This document shows positions 1-11,730 of a DNA stretch of 64,000 bases, piece after piece. The notes under the pieces are model-generated. The model worked only from the letters and a program-made list of their open reading frames with translations, ran no database searches and was not told the origin of the DNA. Within the stretch, counting starts at the first letter, position 1; each line of letters starts with the position of its first letter. The stretch lies in contig NW_026947503.1 in assembly GCF_034190915.1 (NCBI RefSeq), positions 22,774,532 to 22,838,531 on the forward strand, read 5' to 3'. This DNA comes from Cavia porcellus. Lineage: Eukaryota > Chordata > Mammalia > Rodentia > Caviidae. Made by a program: the position numbers and the translations under genes.

Positions 1-1267
1 TTTCTCATACCATTCCTGCTTTGGATGCTAAAATGAATTACTAGTCCCTCTATAATGCTACACTGGATTTATTTCAGTGCCATATATGTTATAATTTGTT
101 TTCATGTAAATATTTTGATAAGCCCAGATAATGTCAATCATTTTAATAATGCATTTAGTACTAAACAAAATTCTGGCAAGCAGAATATCTCTAAGATGAT
201 CCCTAAGATGCTCACTGTTTATATCCTCTTTTCTTTTGAGCCTGGATAGAAGCTATGACTATGATAGGACATCACTGCCTTGATTGTTTTATACGCTGTC
301 TTGATTTTGTTACATGATATGCAACAACAGTTTTCAGATATAATTAAAGTCCCTAATTAGTTGACTATGAGCTTATCAAAAGAGAGATTATTAGATGAGT
401 GTTTAAACGACAATACTCTACTGCAGACTCTGCAGTTGGCCCAGACAAAGCAGCAAAAGTGCTGTGAACTGCACCATAGGCAGCCCAAAGGCATTACAGC
501 AGCATCCTCAAGTCCCCCTATGAGCTGTTCTGCTGGAGTCAGCAAGAGAACAGGAACATTTTTTGTACACTACAAGGAAATGACTGTGAACAAGGATCTT
601 AACTAGCTTGATAAGAAACCCTGTATTCTAGATCAGATCACATCCTTGCCCAACCTTCGTTTCAGCCCTTAAAATCCAGAGCAGAGGACTTCAGGGCGCC
701 ATGCTGTGGTCTTCTGAACAATTCTCAACAGCAGAAACTGTGAGGTAGTAATGGTACTTATTTTAAGATCTCAAATTTGTGGCAGTGAGCAATGAATATA
801 CCCTTTATATTTTGGTACATACAATATTTTATAATCATTCTCTAGATTTTTTTCCTCCTGTAATTTACTTATAGAGATATTCTCATCTTTAAGGGCTGTG
901 GAGACTTTATTACTTCTGAGTATGAAAGGATATGAATGTACTTCAGAGTTAAAAGAAAACATACAGGTCTAACTGTAAAGACTTGTAGACAATTTACTAA
1001 GGTTGAACTATAGTTTGGTGGAACCAGATTGCTAATAATAATGAGATAATAATAGCACTGATAGTATTAATGGCAAACTGACACTTCTCATTTATTAGTC
1101 AATACTAATATATCATTAGTATTAATTAGTAGTACTGAAATACAGTCACTAAGTGAAACCGGGTAGTAAAGAACTCTGTCTGTCTCCAAAGACAAGATTT
1201 TGATGATGTTCGCACATTTTTTAAGTTTTTAAAAAGAAAGACACATTTTAAAGGCTATGGAACTGGA
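1..1267. other. Unassigned AT-rich DNA
   Basis: I see no supportable gene or recognisable repeat. The only notable frame is an 81-codon plus-strand ORF at 361-606 in a locally less AT-rich patch. It shows no domain, no splice signals that I trust and no family that I recognise, so I treat it as chance. Confidence 0.6.
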
Positions 1268-1450
1268 GAGATTTATAAATGTGTGACAAAATACCTGAGA
1301 AAAACAACTTAAAAAGGAAAGATTTTAGCTCACAATTTTACAAGTTTCAGTCCATGAATAGTTGGGTCCTTTGCTGTTAGGGCTGTGGTAAGCCGGAAAC
1401 ATCACAGTGAAAGGGCATGGTGGAGAAAAGCTGTTCATGTCTTGGCAACC

Positions 1451-1532
<82 letters not shown>

Positions 1533-1833
1533 GAGACAGAGACAGACAGAGAGACAGACACAGAGAGACAGACAGAGAGACAGAGACTGAGAGACAGAGA
1601 GACAGAGAGAGACAGACTGACAATTTCTTCCTCCTGCTTTTGTTTGTTCAGATTCCACACTATTGTTTGAGACATTCAAGGAGAGTCTCTGTTGAGTTTA
1701 TGGATCCATATACCAATCGTCTCTGGAATGCTCTCTTAGACACTAAGGACACAGATGTGTGCTTTATTAATTTTATATGCAATTCTCAATCCAATCAAGT
1801 TGACAGTCAAGATCAAGATTAACTATCCCCATG
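1268..1833 (-). mobile_element. MaLR-type LTR remnant (antisense) with GA expansion
   Basis: The text reads as the complement of a mammalian MaLR LTR. It starts with the 'acaaaatacctgagaaa' block, continues through 'agctcacaattttacaag' and 'tttcagtccatg', and ends at 'caatccaatcaagttgac' before 'aagattaact'. These blocks recur in order in MaLR LTRs read from the opposite strand. The short CT-rich tract expected inside such LTRs has here become a ~165-bp GA/GACA array. The family call is from memory of consensus blocks. The subfamily (MST, MT, ORR1-like) is not resolved. Confidence 0.6.
1452..1617. repeat. (GA)n / (GACA)n microsatellite
   Basis: About 73 bases of pure GA are followed by interrupted GA with GACA units. 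It lies inside the MaLR LTR. Arg/Glu and Ser/Leu repeat ORFs of 62-145 codons across it, on both strands, are artefacts of the two-base repeat. Confidence 0.97.
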
Positions 1834-3674
1834 TGGATTACACTGAGATTAAAAAAATCATTCAACAACAACTAAATTCAATCTTTTTAAGTCTTTGAGA
1901 AAGTAATGCATGAAGTTTCAGGCCAAACGAGTGTACAGCAACCAGTTACATTTTTCAAAGATACCAAAGCTCTGTAAACATAAGCCAAATATCTTACTTC
2001 ATTTTGAAATTTATTGAGCTACTAATGAAATTAAATAGGGATTGAATAAGGTAGTATACCTTACTAGAACTTTATAGATAATTTAAATCAATATCATCAC
2101 TGTACAAATAAGTGATATGAATCTTGAGCAAACAACATACTCAATATTGTCCAATATTACTTTCCAACTGATTCTGACAACAAGAATCAACAAAATGAAA
2201 AGAGAACAGATATAAATTTGTATATGTATATATATATATATATGCATAAGATAGCTAAGATGATTAAGCTACTAATTCTGTTGGTTCTCAGAAAAGAATA
2301 GTTAATACTGATTAGATCAAATTTGTGTGCCTACATCTGATAATCTAAGCTGCCCTTTTGAAGATAACAATATGCCATATAACAACATTGTTCAATTCCT
2401 ATCATCTTGGCTTGAAAGTCTATATTATTACTGTTTTTGGTTTATTGCTGTTACTTGTTTGTCTGTTTTGCTTTTTGTTTTTCTTTTATATGTTTTTTTT
2501 TCTTTTAAACAAAAAATAGTAGCATAAAAAAAGAAACAACAAAAAAGATCAAAGGAGCAAGGTAAATGAAGTTGAAGATTTAAAGTCTTTTTTTTTTTTG
2601 TCTTAAACTCTTAAGAGCTTTTCTTCACGATGAAATGAGGTTTCTTCCTTTCTTTGTAGAATCATAAGAAGTTTTAAAATCAGGCTTGGGTGGATATTAG
2701 ACAGGCCATAATGAGGAGAAATCAGATAACATCAACAAAAGCAACAACAGAAAGTTAAAACTTACCAAAAAATTATAGGTAGTTCCAAACCCACAAAATA
2801 CAAACTTTCAGATCATATCTATTGAAACTTGTACATATTTTAAGATCTGCACCTTGATGAAATCATTATTTTTATGGTTATATATAGGAATCTAAAGAGT
2901 TCCGTATGTGTCAATGCTCTTAGTGTCCTTGGGATTTTTTATGAATCCCAGTTATTTCCATGATAATGTTTCATGCATCACAGTTCCTGCTTTGTATGTA
3001 CCAGAACACAGCTATGTACCTATGCACTATTTTCTTCCAGCCCTCTGGCAATGCATCAAAAAATAATTGCTCAGAACAGGTACTATACAGGCCACATCTA
3101 ATATACCCATTCACTGCATTTTTTGCATCCTGTGTAATTTAATGGGCATGCATAAAATGCAATAGTATGAATATGTCTTCAATAGGTTAGTTATTGACTA
3201 CAAATCATAGTAGGCAAGTGTTAAATCCATCGTAATAAATTTCCTGCTCAAATCAATGGGCTTTAAACTAGGAATCAATAATAGTGACACATTTTGATGC
3301 CTTTGCTAGGAATTTATATTTATACAAACAGCATCCACATTATGTTTGACGCTGTGACAGAGGAGGCAAATAATCAATACCTTTATATCCCTGTGAATGA
3401 TTAAACTCTCTTCTTGGAATATGCTAATTAAAGGTCAACCATAGTGCTGACATTTTCTGCATAATTGAAATAATTTCATACAGTAAAATAAATTTTAACA
3501 TAACATGCTATTTGGATGAAAATTTGTAGCAAATGAAGAACACAAAACCCCAATTATTAGTATGTTTTCTGATCATGGAGTTATTTATTGTAACCTATGA
3601 AGTTAAAACTATAAAACACAATTTTCTCTGTTTCCTGTTACCATTACTACTCATAAATGGGGGTGGTGGAGGTG

Positions 3675-3675
<1 letters not shown>
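1834..3675. other. Unassigned AT-rich DNA
   Basis: No gene is seen. It contains a short (TA)n run at about 2,222-2,242 and a T-rich stretch at 2,440-2,600. I cannot assign a repeat family. Confidence 0.55.

Positions 3676-3714
<39 letters not shown>
3676..3714. repeat. (TG)n microsatellite
   Basis: Nearly 20 uninterrupted TG units, preceded by a G-rich 'gggggtggtggaggtg' run. Confidence 0.97.
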
Positions 3715-3719
<5 letters not shown>

Positions 3720-5777
3720 ACTTAAGGTACTAGCACAAATTGTGGGACACTATGATATCTTTTTCTATATGGATGCTATGTAGGTAGAAATGCAATTTAA
3801 AACAATATAATGCATTAGTTAATGTCAGTACAGATTTCAGTGTAATTCAAACAATGAATGTTTGAGGGACGAAATAAGTTGGTTGAGCACTATCAGATGT
3901 CTACTCAATTTCACAATACAGATAATGTTTTTAAAAAGTTTACAGTTGAAGTTGAAAAAGTTATTACTCTGCAACTATGGAACTATTGTCCTTTAAAAGG
4001 TGAGTTAATGATTTGACCTTGGTCTTAGAAAAAAAGGTGAAGGTGATACGGGAAAGATCCACTAGTACAGAAACATTCAATTCCAGGAGAAATGAGAGGA
4101 GCAGACATTTCAGATGAACTGAATGAAGAATAAATTATCATAGGTGCAGTAAGAAACCCCAAGAACTTATGATATAAATTAGAAATGCAAACAATCCATT
4201 TGAGTCTTCTGGAATTTGCTGATTGATCAATGCCTCTGGAAAATCACATTATTTTAAACATATGCTCACTGACACAGTAACACTTTGCTGTCTTTTGTTA
4301 CTGGGTTTGTTCTATTTTTTTCTTTGCCAGTGCATTACAAACTATGAACTCTTTTTATTCTTTAGAATGGTGTCTTCTGTGCATCCTTAGTTTAGTATGA
4401 GACCTGGTATCAGGATCATAGGTTTGGAAGATGTGTGCAACTGCCAGAGCATCCATCTCTAATCTTGTTGTAATCACTCATTCATTATTAATTGATAAAA
4501 ATTAAACAAAACAAGAAAAATACAAATATTAACCAAAATCTATAAACACATTTACAATGTCTTTCACATTTTGATATACATACCTATAATTTCTAAGACA
4601 TAATTAATACAATAGTGCAAGTGGGAAAATAGATAAAAGCATGTGTATAGGTAATATGTAAATACCATAACATTTTACAAAGGTATTAGAGCAGGGGAAG
4701 GTTTTGGCATTCCCAAGGGCCTACAACCAGTTCCCCACATATAGCAAGGAGTAACTGCTTTGTTTCATGCTTTTTACTTCTAGAAGTTTTGGGGCACTGC
4801 AATAAGATTTCTTTCATGTTTGTCTTTTACAAGTCAACTATTAACTGTACTTTAATCTTGGATCAATGATTTTACTATTCTGTTAAATAAAACAAACTTC
4901 TACTTTTTAATAATTTGTTATATATTTTCGCTTATTTTCTCTGTCATCATTTTTTCCTGTTAAAAATTATTAACGGAACTCCAGAACAGACAATAATCAG
5001 ACTCATGTTACATTTGCAGTCATAATTCTTTTGTTGATATTTTATCTAATTTCTATTTCTTTCATTTGAATAATAAAATATGAATTTTCTTCATTCAAAA
5101 TTAATTATCCAACATAAGCTATGTACTTGGAAATATAACATGATGACCAAGCAATATAACAAGAATATACCTTGAGAATTAGAATATGATGACCAGACCA
5201 CACATTAGGTGTTGATTGTGCAATAGAGAACAAAGTCATGAAAACACATATGTATAATAAAACGTAAGAATTATAATAGATAAGTACTATTCCCTAGGGA
5301 TTCGAGAGTCAGGCAAGTGTTTTGTAGCTTTTAGTTCAACTTGACAGCTTATGTGCACAAAATATTCCATAGTATAAATGTAAATAATTTATTGAAAGTC
5401 AATTATTCTACTTGTAAAATATGGAATGTTTAATTTACAGAAATAGATTCTGATTTTATTTTTGTCTCAAAATACCAGAAAGAAGGAATATGAATGTTAT
5501 AACAGTAATGAACTGCTTAGTGTTTTGCATATGTTAATGTACTTTTACATGTGTTTAGTTAATTCCTAGAACTAATTAAGCAATTTATTCTACATGGGCT
5601 TATCTTACTTATTCTAGAACACCTTTGTATTTGTAAACTGTAATAATAAGTTGCTTGTTTCCTAATATCTCCCTGAAAAATACTATCTGTACTGTATTGT
5701 TCCTATTCTTGCGTTTGTACTGATACTAAGTTAGCCAATTAGTCAGGCCAGCTCATAAGCTCTTCTCTCTGCCACAG
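3715..5777. other. Unassigned AT-rich DNA
   Basis: No gene is seen; stop codons are dense in all frames. Composition is strongly AT with no clear tail or terminal repeat that would identify an element. Confidence 0.55.
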
Positions 5778-5941
5778 GTAAAGCTGTCAGTGGTGTTCTG
5801 GGAACTGCTGTACGGACCCCTTCTCTGGTAATCTTCAGAGACCACCTCTTGCCTGATTCATAGCACTCCTTTAGCATGGCAGTGGTGACCAGATTGGATA
5901 CCTTTCATGGCAGATCTTGCCTGAAAGACTCTCCGCATATG
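5778..5941 (+). other. Exon-like island (candidate, unproven)
   Basis: A pyrimidine-rich tract with a 'gccacag' acceptor ends at 5,777, and an ATG|GTAAGC donor-like site starts at 5,942. The 164 bases between are clearly less AT-rich than the flanks. All three frames of the whole island contain stops. An ATG at 5,876 opens 22 codons that run to the donor, so the island could only be a non-coding exon or a first coding exon. No neighbouring exon is found, and a solo LTR starts 80 bp downstream. An old unrecognised repeat is the main alternative. Confidence 0.2.
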
Positions 5942-6017
5942 GTAAGCACTATCTGATTTTTTTAGGTATAAGGAAAGATTAGTAGATACTGATATGAATA
6001 TTTCATGTAACACATAA

Positions 6018-6833
6018 CATTGTAGTCAGGATTGCAAGGAAAATGATTACACAGGACACATAATTTATAGTATTGTTTTATAATAGTCACCCAAGGAGCT
6101 AAATACAAGAAGAGCAGAAAATATGTCCACATACTAAGCTGAGGGACTGGATCCTTCAGCAATGTCCTGCATGAATTCAACTGAAGATCTAGAGCCCATG
6201 ACAATGCCCATCATGAGTCCACTGAAGGCCTAGAGATATGATAATGATACATGAAAGTCTATTTCATGGGTATGCCCTGGGAAGGCCCAAAGGTCAGCAG
6301 TGGAAGCTAGAAAGTTCCAGCAGGCTGAGGGTTCTACACTGGGGTAGGGAAGCAATCAATGTTCAAAGTAAGGACCAGAGCTCCCCCGAAAAGTATCACA
6401 GTCATAGTCAGTGACAGCAAGGTCCTGAGCTCTTCTGATGATCAGAACAGTGGAGTTCATATCAGGAAGCCAGCATGACAAGCTTCTCCAGGAGGCTAAA
6501 CAACACATCATCTTCCCTTCTAGAAACAGAAAGTGACGCTCAAAGGACCAGAGCTTGCCTAAAATGAACCGCAGCCATTGTCAGCAGCGAGGTCCTCAGT
6601 GCCTCTAATGATAACAGAGAAGTTCATATAGGAAACAAATTTGACAGGCTCCTCCAGGAGAATCAATGGCAACAGGACAACCAACAATCCCACAGAGAGT
6701 GAACAAGTCTTGTTCCTCTCCAGTTTTCCTTTATATGTTGCTGGCAACAATCCTCAGGTGAGCAATTCACACTCAGTACCACGCTGATTCAGTTTAGCTG
6801 ATATTATAAGTTGACCACCTTATCAATCCACCA
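6018..6833 (+). mobile_element. Solo LTR of an endogenous retrovirus-like element (copy B)
   Basis: This region is homologous in blocks, in order, to 15,536-16,302. Shared blocks are 'tgtagtcagg' at the left, 'ataatagtcac', 'cagcaatgtcc', 'gggaaggcccaaaggtcag', 'tggaagc..gaaagt', 'gggttcta' and a right end at 'caatcca'. A TATA-like 'ctttatatg' lies near 6,729, as expected near the 3' half of an LTR. The insertion is flanked by a 7-bp direct repeat 'cacataa' (6,011-6,017 and 6,834-6,840). No gag, pol or env sequence adjoins it, so it is a recombined solo LTR. The terminal TG appears mutated. The 61- to 80-codon minus-strand frames here are not genes. Confidence 0.7.
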
Positions 6834-6840
6834 CACATAA

Positions 6841-7483
6841 TCATGTAAATATTATGGATTCTGATAGCAAAATAATTCAAAAGGGGGTAAAGAGGTACAA
6901 AAGTTCAAGATGAAAGTATAAGAAATTCAGACAAAGACAAGAATATAATTTTAAACTTGAAAATTTTAAAGCAGTACCCTGCATTCACATTGATATCCCC
7001 CAACCCATTCTCATATAATATAGCACTCTGTTTTTGTTTGTTCTTACAGTCTTGATTTTAGAGGCCAGTGAGTTCTTCTCGAACAGCTATTCAAGCCTCT
7101 CCCTTATCAACCTTTCTTATATTGACAGGGCTGCATTTCAGAAAAGCAGGGGCAACAATTTAAGCCCACAGCACACTGAAAAAATTACACAACCCTAAGC
7201 ATGCTCGCCTTCCTTGGCCTTTCCTTTCAATAGAAACCATAATAAATGTACTTTCCCAAAGCTCCACTCCTTCACTCTGTCTCCTGAAAACCAACGCACC
7301 TTTCCTGAGTGGCCCAGCATGCCCAGGAGATCTGTTGTATTCTCTCCAGGGAGCTGGGAATACAAAACAGTAAAACTTCCATGCTTCACTCCCCAGTGTC
7401 TCGTTTCCCTCCACAAATATGTATGCACGTGTGTGTGCATGCACGTGTGTTGGGAGTGTGGGTATATTGTATGTGTGTGTGCA
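6841..7483. other. Unassigned, possibly LTR-derived
   Basis: The part at 7,140-7,420 is richer in GC and has open frames of up to 118 codons on both strands, overlapping one another. An 'aataaatgtactttccc' stretch near 7,240 resembles the polyadenylation region of an LTR, but I cannot name a family. No gene is supported. An interrupted GT-rich tract follows at 7,428-7,483. Confidence 0.35.
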
Positions 7484-7645
7484 CAGTGCTGGGAAATGAA
7501 CCCAGAGACTGACACTGAGTCATATCTTCAACCCTTTTTATTGTCTAATTTTGAAATATATTCCTATTAGATTGTCCAGAGAGGCCCTGGACCCTTCTGC
7601 CTCAGTCCCTGAAATAGCTTGGATTACACGCATGCACCTCTGGCT
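7484..7645 (-). mobile_element. B1-dID dimeric SINE (minus)
   Basis: Read on the minus strand, a B1 (7SL-derived) left part is followed by an ID (tRNA-derived) right part. On the plus strand the ID complement comes first ('gtgctgggaaatgaaccca'). The B1 complement follows ('cctctgcctcag'-like, then 'agcttggattacacgcatgc'). B1 followed by ID in one unit is the B1-dID arrangement; B4 has the reverse order. It is old and diverged. Confidence 0.65.
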
Positions 7646-7878
7646 TCTCTTTCTTAATCTGCCTCTAGACTCACAATACCTCACTCAAAATAATATAGTT
7701 ACAACCATATATTGTATTTTCTGGATGATTTTTATTTGAAAACAGTGAAAAGAATATCAGCATATATGGGAACAATGCGTTTAATGCACAGACATATTTA
7801 ACTATACAGGATTAATTAAAGGGTGTCAATGTTTTGCATGAACATTTACAAAAATATTTGATAGCCTGTGGACTAATA

Positions 7879-7892
7879 ATGCCATCTGGTGG
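7879..7892 (-). promoter_or_regulatory. CTCF-like motif
   Basis: The plus strand reads ATGCCATCTGGTGG. Its complement CCACCAGATGGCAT matches the core CCASYAGRKGGCRS at 13 of 14 positions. This is a motif match only; occupancy is unknown. Confidence 0.4.
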
Positions 7893-7941
7893 ACAAATTC
7901 AATAAATGCAAGGAAAATTTCTGAGTACTTAGCACTTTTGC

Positions 7942-7942
<1 letters not shown>

Positions 7943-7984
<42 letters not shown>

Positions 7985-7989
7985 GTGTG
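7943..7989. repeat. (GT)n microsatellite
   Basis: About 23 GT units with a single C interruption at 7,980. Confidence 0.97.
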
Positions 7990-8758
7990 GTTGTGGTCAT
8001 ATAAGGAAAATTGTAAAATGACTACTGTAAATTTTTGTGTAAATTCACAGTAAAGTATCAGTCAGCCAAACCTGTGAAAAATCCACTCCTCCTAGCAATG
8101 ATACCCAGCATCTTCAACATATATCCAACAAAGTGTACTTATAGTTAGTACCAGGTTATTTATTCTGTTATTTATTTAGGATAAAATTAACAAAATGTTT
8201 AATCTCTGAAAGCCTCTGATAATTTGTGTAAAGCAGTTCTCACAAAGGATCATTGCAAGAAATATATTTGTGTTCTCATTTTCTGATGGTTTACATCATT
8301 GTTGGCACTTGATATTGTCAGTTTTTATGTTTAGATATCCTCATAAATGATACTATTTCATTTTTATTAATTTGATTTTTTAATTAACAAAGATTATTAT
8401 GATCTTACATGTATGATGTATGGGTTTACCATATATCTATCTTTCTTTTGGCTATGAAGCACCTTTTTATATCAATGATGGCAAATTAATTACAAAATTT
8501 TTAGGTCTTCTTTATTCTTTTTTACACTTTGTATACATTTCTGAGAGAGCATTATAGTCTTAAAGTTTAATCATAAATAGGTTTAACTTTTCTTTATATT
8601 ACAACTTTTATTGTATTTGCAAGTTCTATTTTTAGGTGAATGCCCATATAGGAAAGTGATATTTGGTTAATGAATTAATCTTTCACACTTTCGTTAACTT
8701 CTATTCCTTAGCTCTGACTTACAACTTTGTATTTCAAGAGGCTTGTGTTTAATTCAGT

Positions 8759-8862
8759 GGCTGGGGATTTAGCTCAGCGGCATAAGCACCTGCCTTGCAA
8801 GCAGGCGGTCGTGAGTTCGATTCCTGGTACCAATAAAAATGAAAAAGACAAAAAAAAAAAAA
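8759..8862 (+). mobile_element. ID SINE (tRNA-Ala derived)
   Basis: It carries an A-box-like 'tagctcagcgg' and a B-box-like 'gagttcgattcc', which are the internal RNA polymerase III promoter elements. A tail with 'gaaaaagacaaaa' follows. It matches the copies at 35.9, 37.3, 45.4, 46.0 and 53.9 kb with few differences, so it belongs to a young subfamily. Confidence 0.92.
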
Positions 8863-8989
8863 GAATCAAGTGTTAGAGTCTCTTTGTGAACTGAAGCCTT
8901 GAGAACAATGATGATTAATGTGATTGGCTTTTTTTATTATACTTAGTTTAAATTTTTTATTTGTATATGTTTGTAGAACATAATGTTTA

Positions 8990-10070
8990 CATTTCTTGTG
9001 GGAAATTTGTAACGTATATAATAGATCTTAATTCCCTTTTTATCCCCTTAACCTTTCCATTTTCCACTCACAATCTAGCTCCTGATTTTCTTCTCTTTTT
9101 TTTTTTTTGGACATGTTTGCAATACACAGTGTTTCCAACCTTGATCCTTGTGTGGAGTTGGTACCTGTACATAACACATCCTAATTTCTTTCTTAATCCC
9201 TCTCTGTCCTTTCCCTTCCCTCTCCTTCTTTCTTCTGATCCTTTTCCTCTTTTAGAAAGATCTACTTTCCTACCTCCTGGCATCTTTTTTTCTATTTACC
9301 TTTGAGTTCCTCATATGAGCGAAACTATGCAATATTTAAGCTTGAGTTTTAAAGGACCATTCCCTAGTCACTGTTCTACTTCATCTTTTCATACTGTCTC
9401 CTTTTATACCACTCCACTCCTTTCTTCTTCTATAAATTAGGGTTATTTTTAAAATTGCATTTATATTCATCTCTTGTTTATTATATATTTTTAACATTAT
9501 TATTAACTTGGATTGCAATATTACATTTGTCGATTAAGTTAGGGAGAACTGACATCATAACACTGAGTATTTTTATCCATGACAGTAGAGCATCTCTCCA
9601 TTTATTTAGATTTTTTGTTTCTCTCATCAGAATCTTACCGTTTTCCTCATCTAGAATCTTACATATCTTTGTTGCCTATAAAATAGCAGTACATTTTGAA
9701 TTTCAAGAGTTGCTTCCCACTGTGTGGAACCTATACACCAGCAAATTCAAACAAGGAATTTCTGAGAATGTCTTACAGTTTTGTGGTAAATGCTTAGCAA
9801 CTCCAGGAGTTTGCTTCATGGTTGTTGTTTTGTTTTTGATTTTTTTATTATCTCTTTGGGATTATTCTATGTAATTGCGTCAGCTACAAAGCTGTTTTGT
9901 TCCCTCCTACCCTGTTTTATTTTGTTTCCTTGTCTTATTTCACCAGCTGAGATTTACAGTGTGATAGTGAACAGGAATGCTGAAAAGACCCTTGCCTTCC
10001 TCTTCATTTGAGAAGAAACAAGGCAACAGTTTTAATCATTAAATATATAATGTTAGCTGTATCATTTTAA
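8990..10070 (-). mobile_element. L1 remnant, minus strand (3' UTR and ORF2 pieces)
   Basis: Read as complement, 9,070-9,300 is the polypurine L1 3' UTR (pyrimidine-rich on the plus strand). Next comes the ORF2 end ('cctcatatgagcgaaac'). The segment 9,500-9,700 reads as ORF2 beyond the reverse transcriptase domain, with block 'catctctccatttattta'. The segment 9,935-10,040 reads as a more upstream ORF2 part. The order is right for one minus-strand L1 with internal deletions. The open frame at 9,455-9,874 is on the antisense strand and is not a gene. Confidence 0.6.
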
Positions 10071-10360
10071 AATGATTTTTTTTTCTTTTTGGCCACCATA
10101 AGATACACAGGATTCTAATTTATCCTATCTTTCGGCACACACTTTCTTAATCAATGGATACTCTTTTTTAAATTGATGAGTTTATAGTGACAAATCAGTA
10201 TCACATAAAATTCATGCTTCATATTAAAGTTTCATTCTTGGTATTGTATAATCTGAGTTTTATATTAACTATACAGTGATATTTATCCATAATTATGCTA
10301 TCACACAGAATGGGTTCACTTTCCTAAGACTCTGTTATGTTCTGCCTTTTACCCCTACCT
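10071..10360. other. Unassigned AT-rich gap between two L1 remnants
   Basis: No gene is seen. It may belong to either flanking L1 but I cannot align it by eye. Confidence 0.4.
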
Positions 10361-11190
10361 TTCCACCAGCCCTTTACAACCAGCAATCTTTTCATTATAT
10401 CTGTACATAATAAAAATTGTCTTCTCCACAGTGTCGTGGAACTGGGATATGAGTATGTAGCCTTTTCAGATTGGCTTTTTCACTTAGTAATGTGCATATA
10501 AATTTCTACCATGTCTTTTCATGTCTTGATAACTTAATTTTTAAATCTCTCAATAGTAAATACTCCATTATCTATATGCATCACACTGCATTTTTCCATT
10601 CACCTATTGCAGAATATTGATTGCTTTCAAGTTTTGTCAGTTATAAGTAAAGCTACTAGAAATAGGGAAGATTTTTATGCAGACATAAATTTTTAACTAA
10701 TTTCTGTAAATTCCAAAGGACGTGATTATTTACTCATATGTAAGAGAATGTTTAGTTTATAATAAAAACTGGCACTTTATATTTTAAAATTCTGTTCTGT
10801 TTTTACATTTCCATGAGCAACAAATGAAAGTTCTTATGATCTGTACGCTTGTCTGTATTTGGCGTTGTCAAATACTGAAACTCAGGCTGTCTAACAAGTA
10901 TGCAGTTATAGTTAACTATCGTTTTAGTTTCTAATTCCTTAGTAAGATACCTGAAAATCTTTCAGATGCTTCTTTGTTATCTGTGTACATGTATCATTTT
11001 TGATGTACTGTCCATTCAGGCTTATTTATTTATTTTTAAATGATGTTATTTACTTTATTATTGAATTTTAACAATTACTTGCATATTTTTATATTTTTTT
11101 ACATCTGTCATTTTCCAGATACATCTTTTGCAAATATTTCCCCCAGTCTGTAGCTTGTTTTCTTATTCTCTTGAGTTGTATATTTTTATG
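10361..11190 (-). mobile_element. Old L1 (L1M-like) ORF2 3' region, minus strand
   Basis: The plus strand carries the familiar complement of the end of L1 ORF2. Blocks are 'agccttttcagattggct', 'ccatgtcttttcatg', 'ccattcacctattg', 'gtttagttt' and, at the far side, 'cttttgcaaatatttccc'. It is heavily mutated with no long frame, which fits an old mammalian L1M insertion. Confidence 0.75.
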
Positions 11191-11412
11191 AAAATATTCC
11201 TTTTCAAGGTGAAGAAATTCTTTTGTAGTCTTAATATACGGAGTCCTTTTTTAAAAATGTATTAATCGATGTTTGGTTTTGGTCAAAGCTTTTAATACAT
11301 CTATTTAGGAGATATGATTTTTCTTCTTTAGCCTAGCAGTTTAACAGACAGTGATTTCATTGATTTTCAATAGCTGAGTTGGGCCAAATTCTGTAAAACT
11401 TCAAATATATAT

Positions 11413-11414
11413 GT

Positions 11415-11459
<45 letters not shown>

Positions 11460-11488
11460 GATATAGATATATAGATATATATATATAA
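11413..11488. repeat. (GATA)n / AT-rich microsatellite
   Basis: About eleven TAGA units are followed by degenerate GATATA and TATA runs. Confidence 0.95.
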
Positions 11489-11730
11489 TACTTTTATACA
11501 TTTTTATATATGGAACTATATAGTTTCAATGTGCTAATAGATATCTTTTTCAGCCTATTCTATAAAACAATTAAATGATCTTTTCCCTTAAAAACAAATA
11601 TTTTATTATAATAAGAATTGAGTTAATGAAAGTTTTAATTCTAATAATTTCAAAATCTCTAAAGAATTTTAAAAATGTTTATGTGCACACATATTACACT
11701 TTAGAGTATCTGTTGGTATAAAGGTAATAT

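Larger units (their letters stand above)
7646..8757. other. Unassigned AT-rich DNA with (GT)n
   Basis: No gene is seen. It carries a CTCF-like motif at 7,879 and the (GT)n at 7,943, both listed separately. Confidence 0.55.

Noticed and set aside
361..606. 81-codon ORF in a less AT-rich patch
   Set aside because: No family recognised, and a 62-codon frame is open on the opposite strand over much of it. Length is within chance.
1325..1822. ORFs of up to 145 codons on both strands
   Set aside because: They consist mainly of Arg-Glu or Ser-Leu repeats from the GA array and overlap one another on both strands.
8759..8862. Candidate tRNA gene
   Set aside because: A- and B-box-like motifs are present, but the T-stem does not pair, the acceptor stem is absent and the same sequence recurs as a dispersed SINE.
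9455..9874. 139-codon plus-strand ORF
   Set aside because: It is the antisense strand of an L1 ORF2 remnant.
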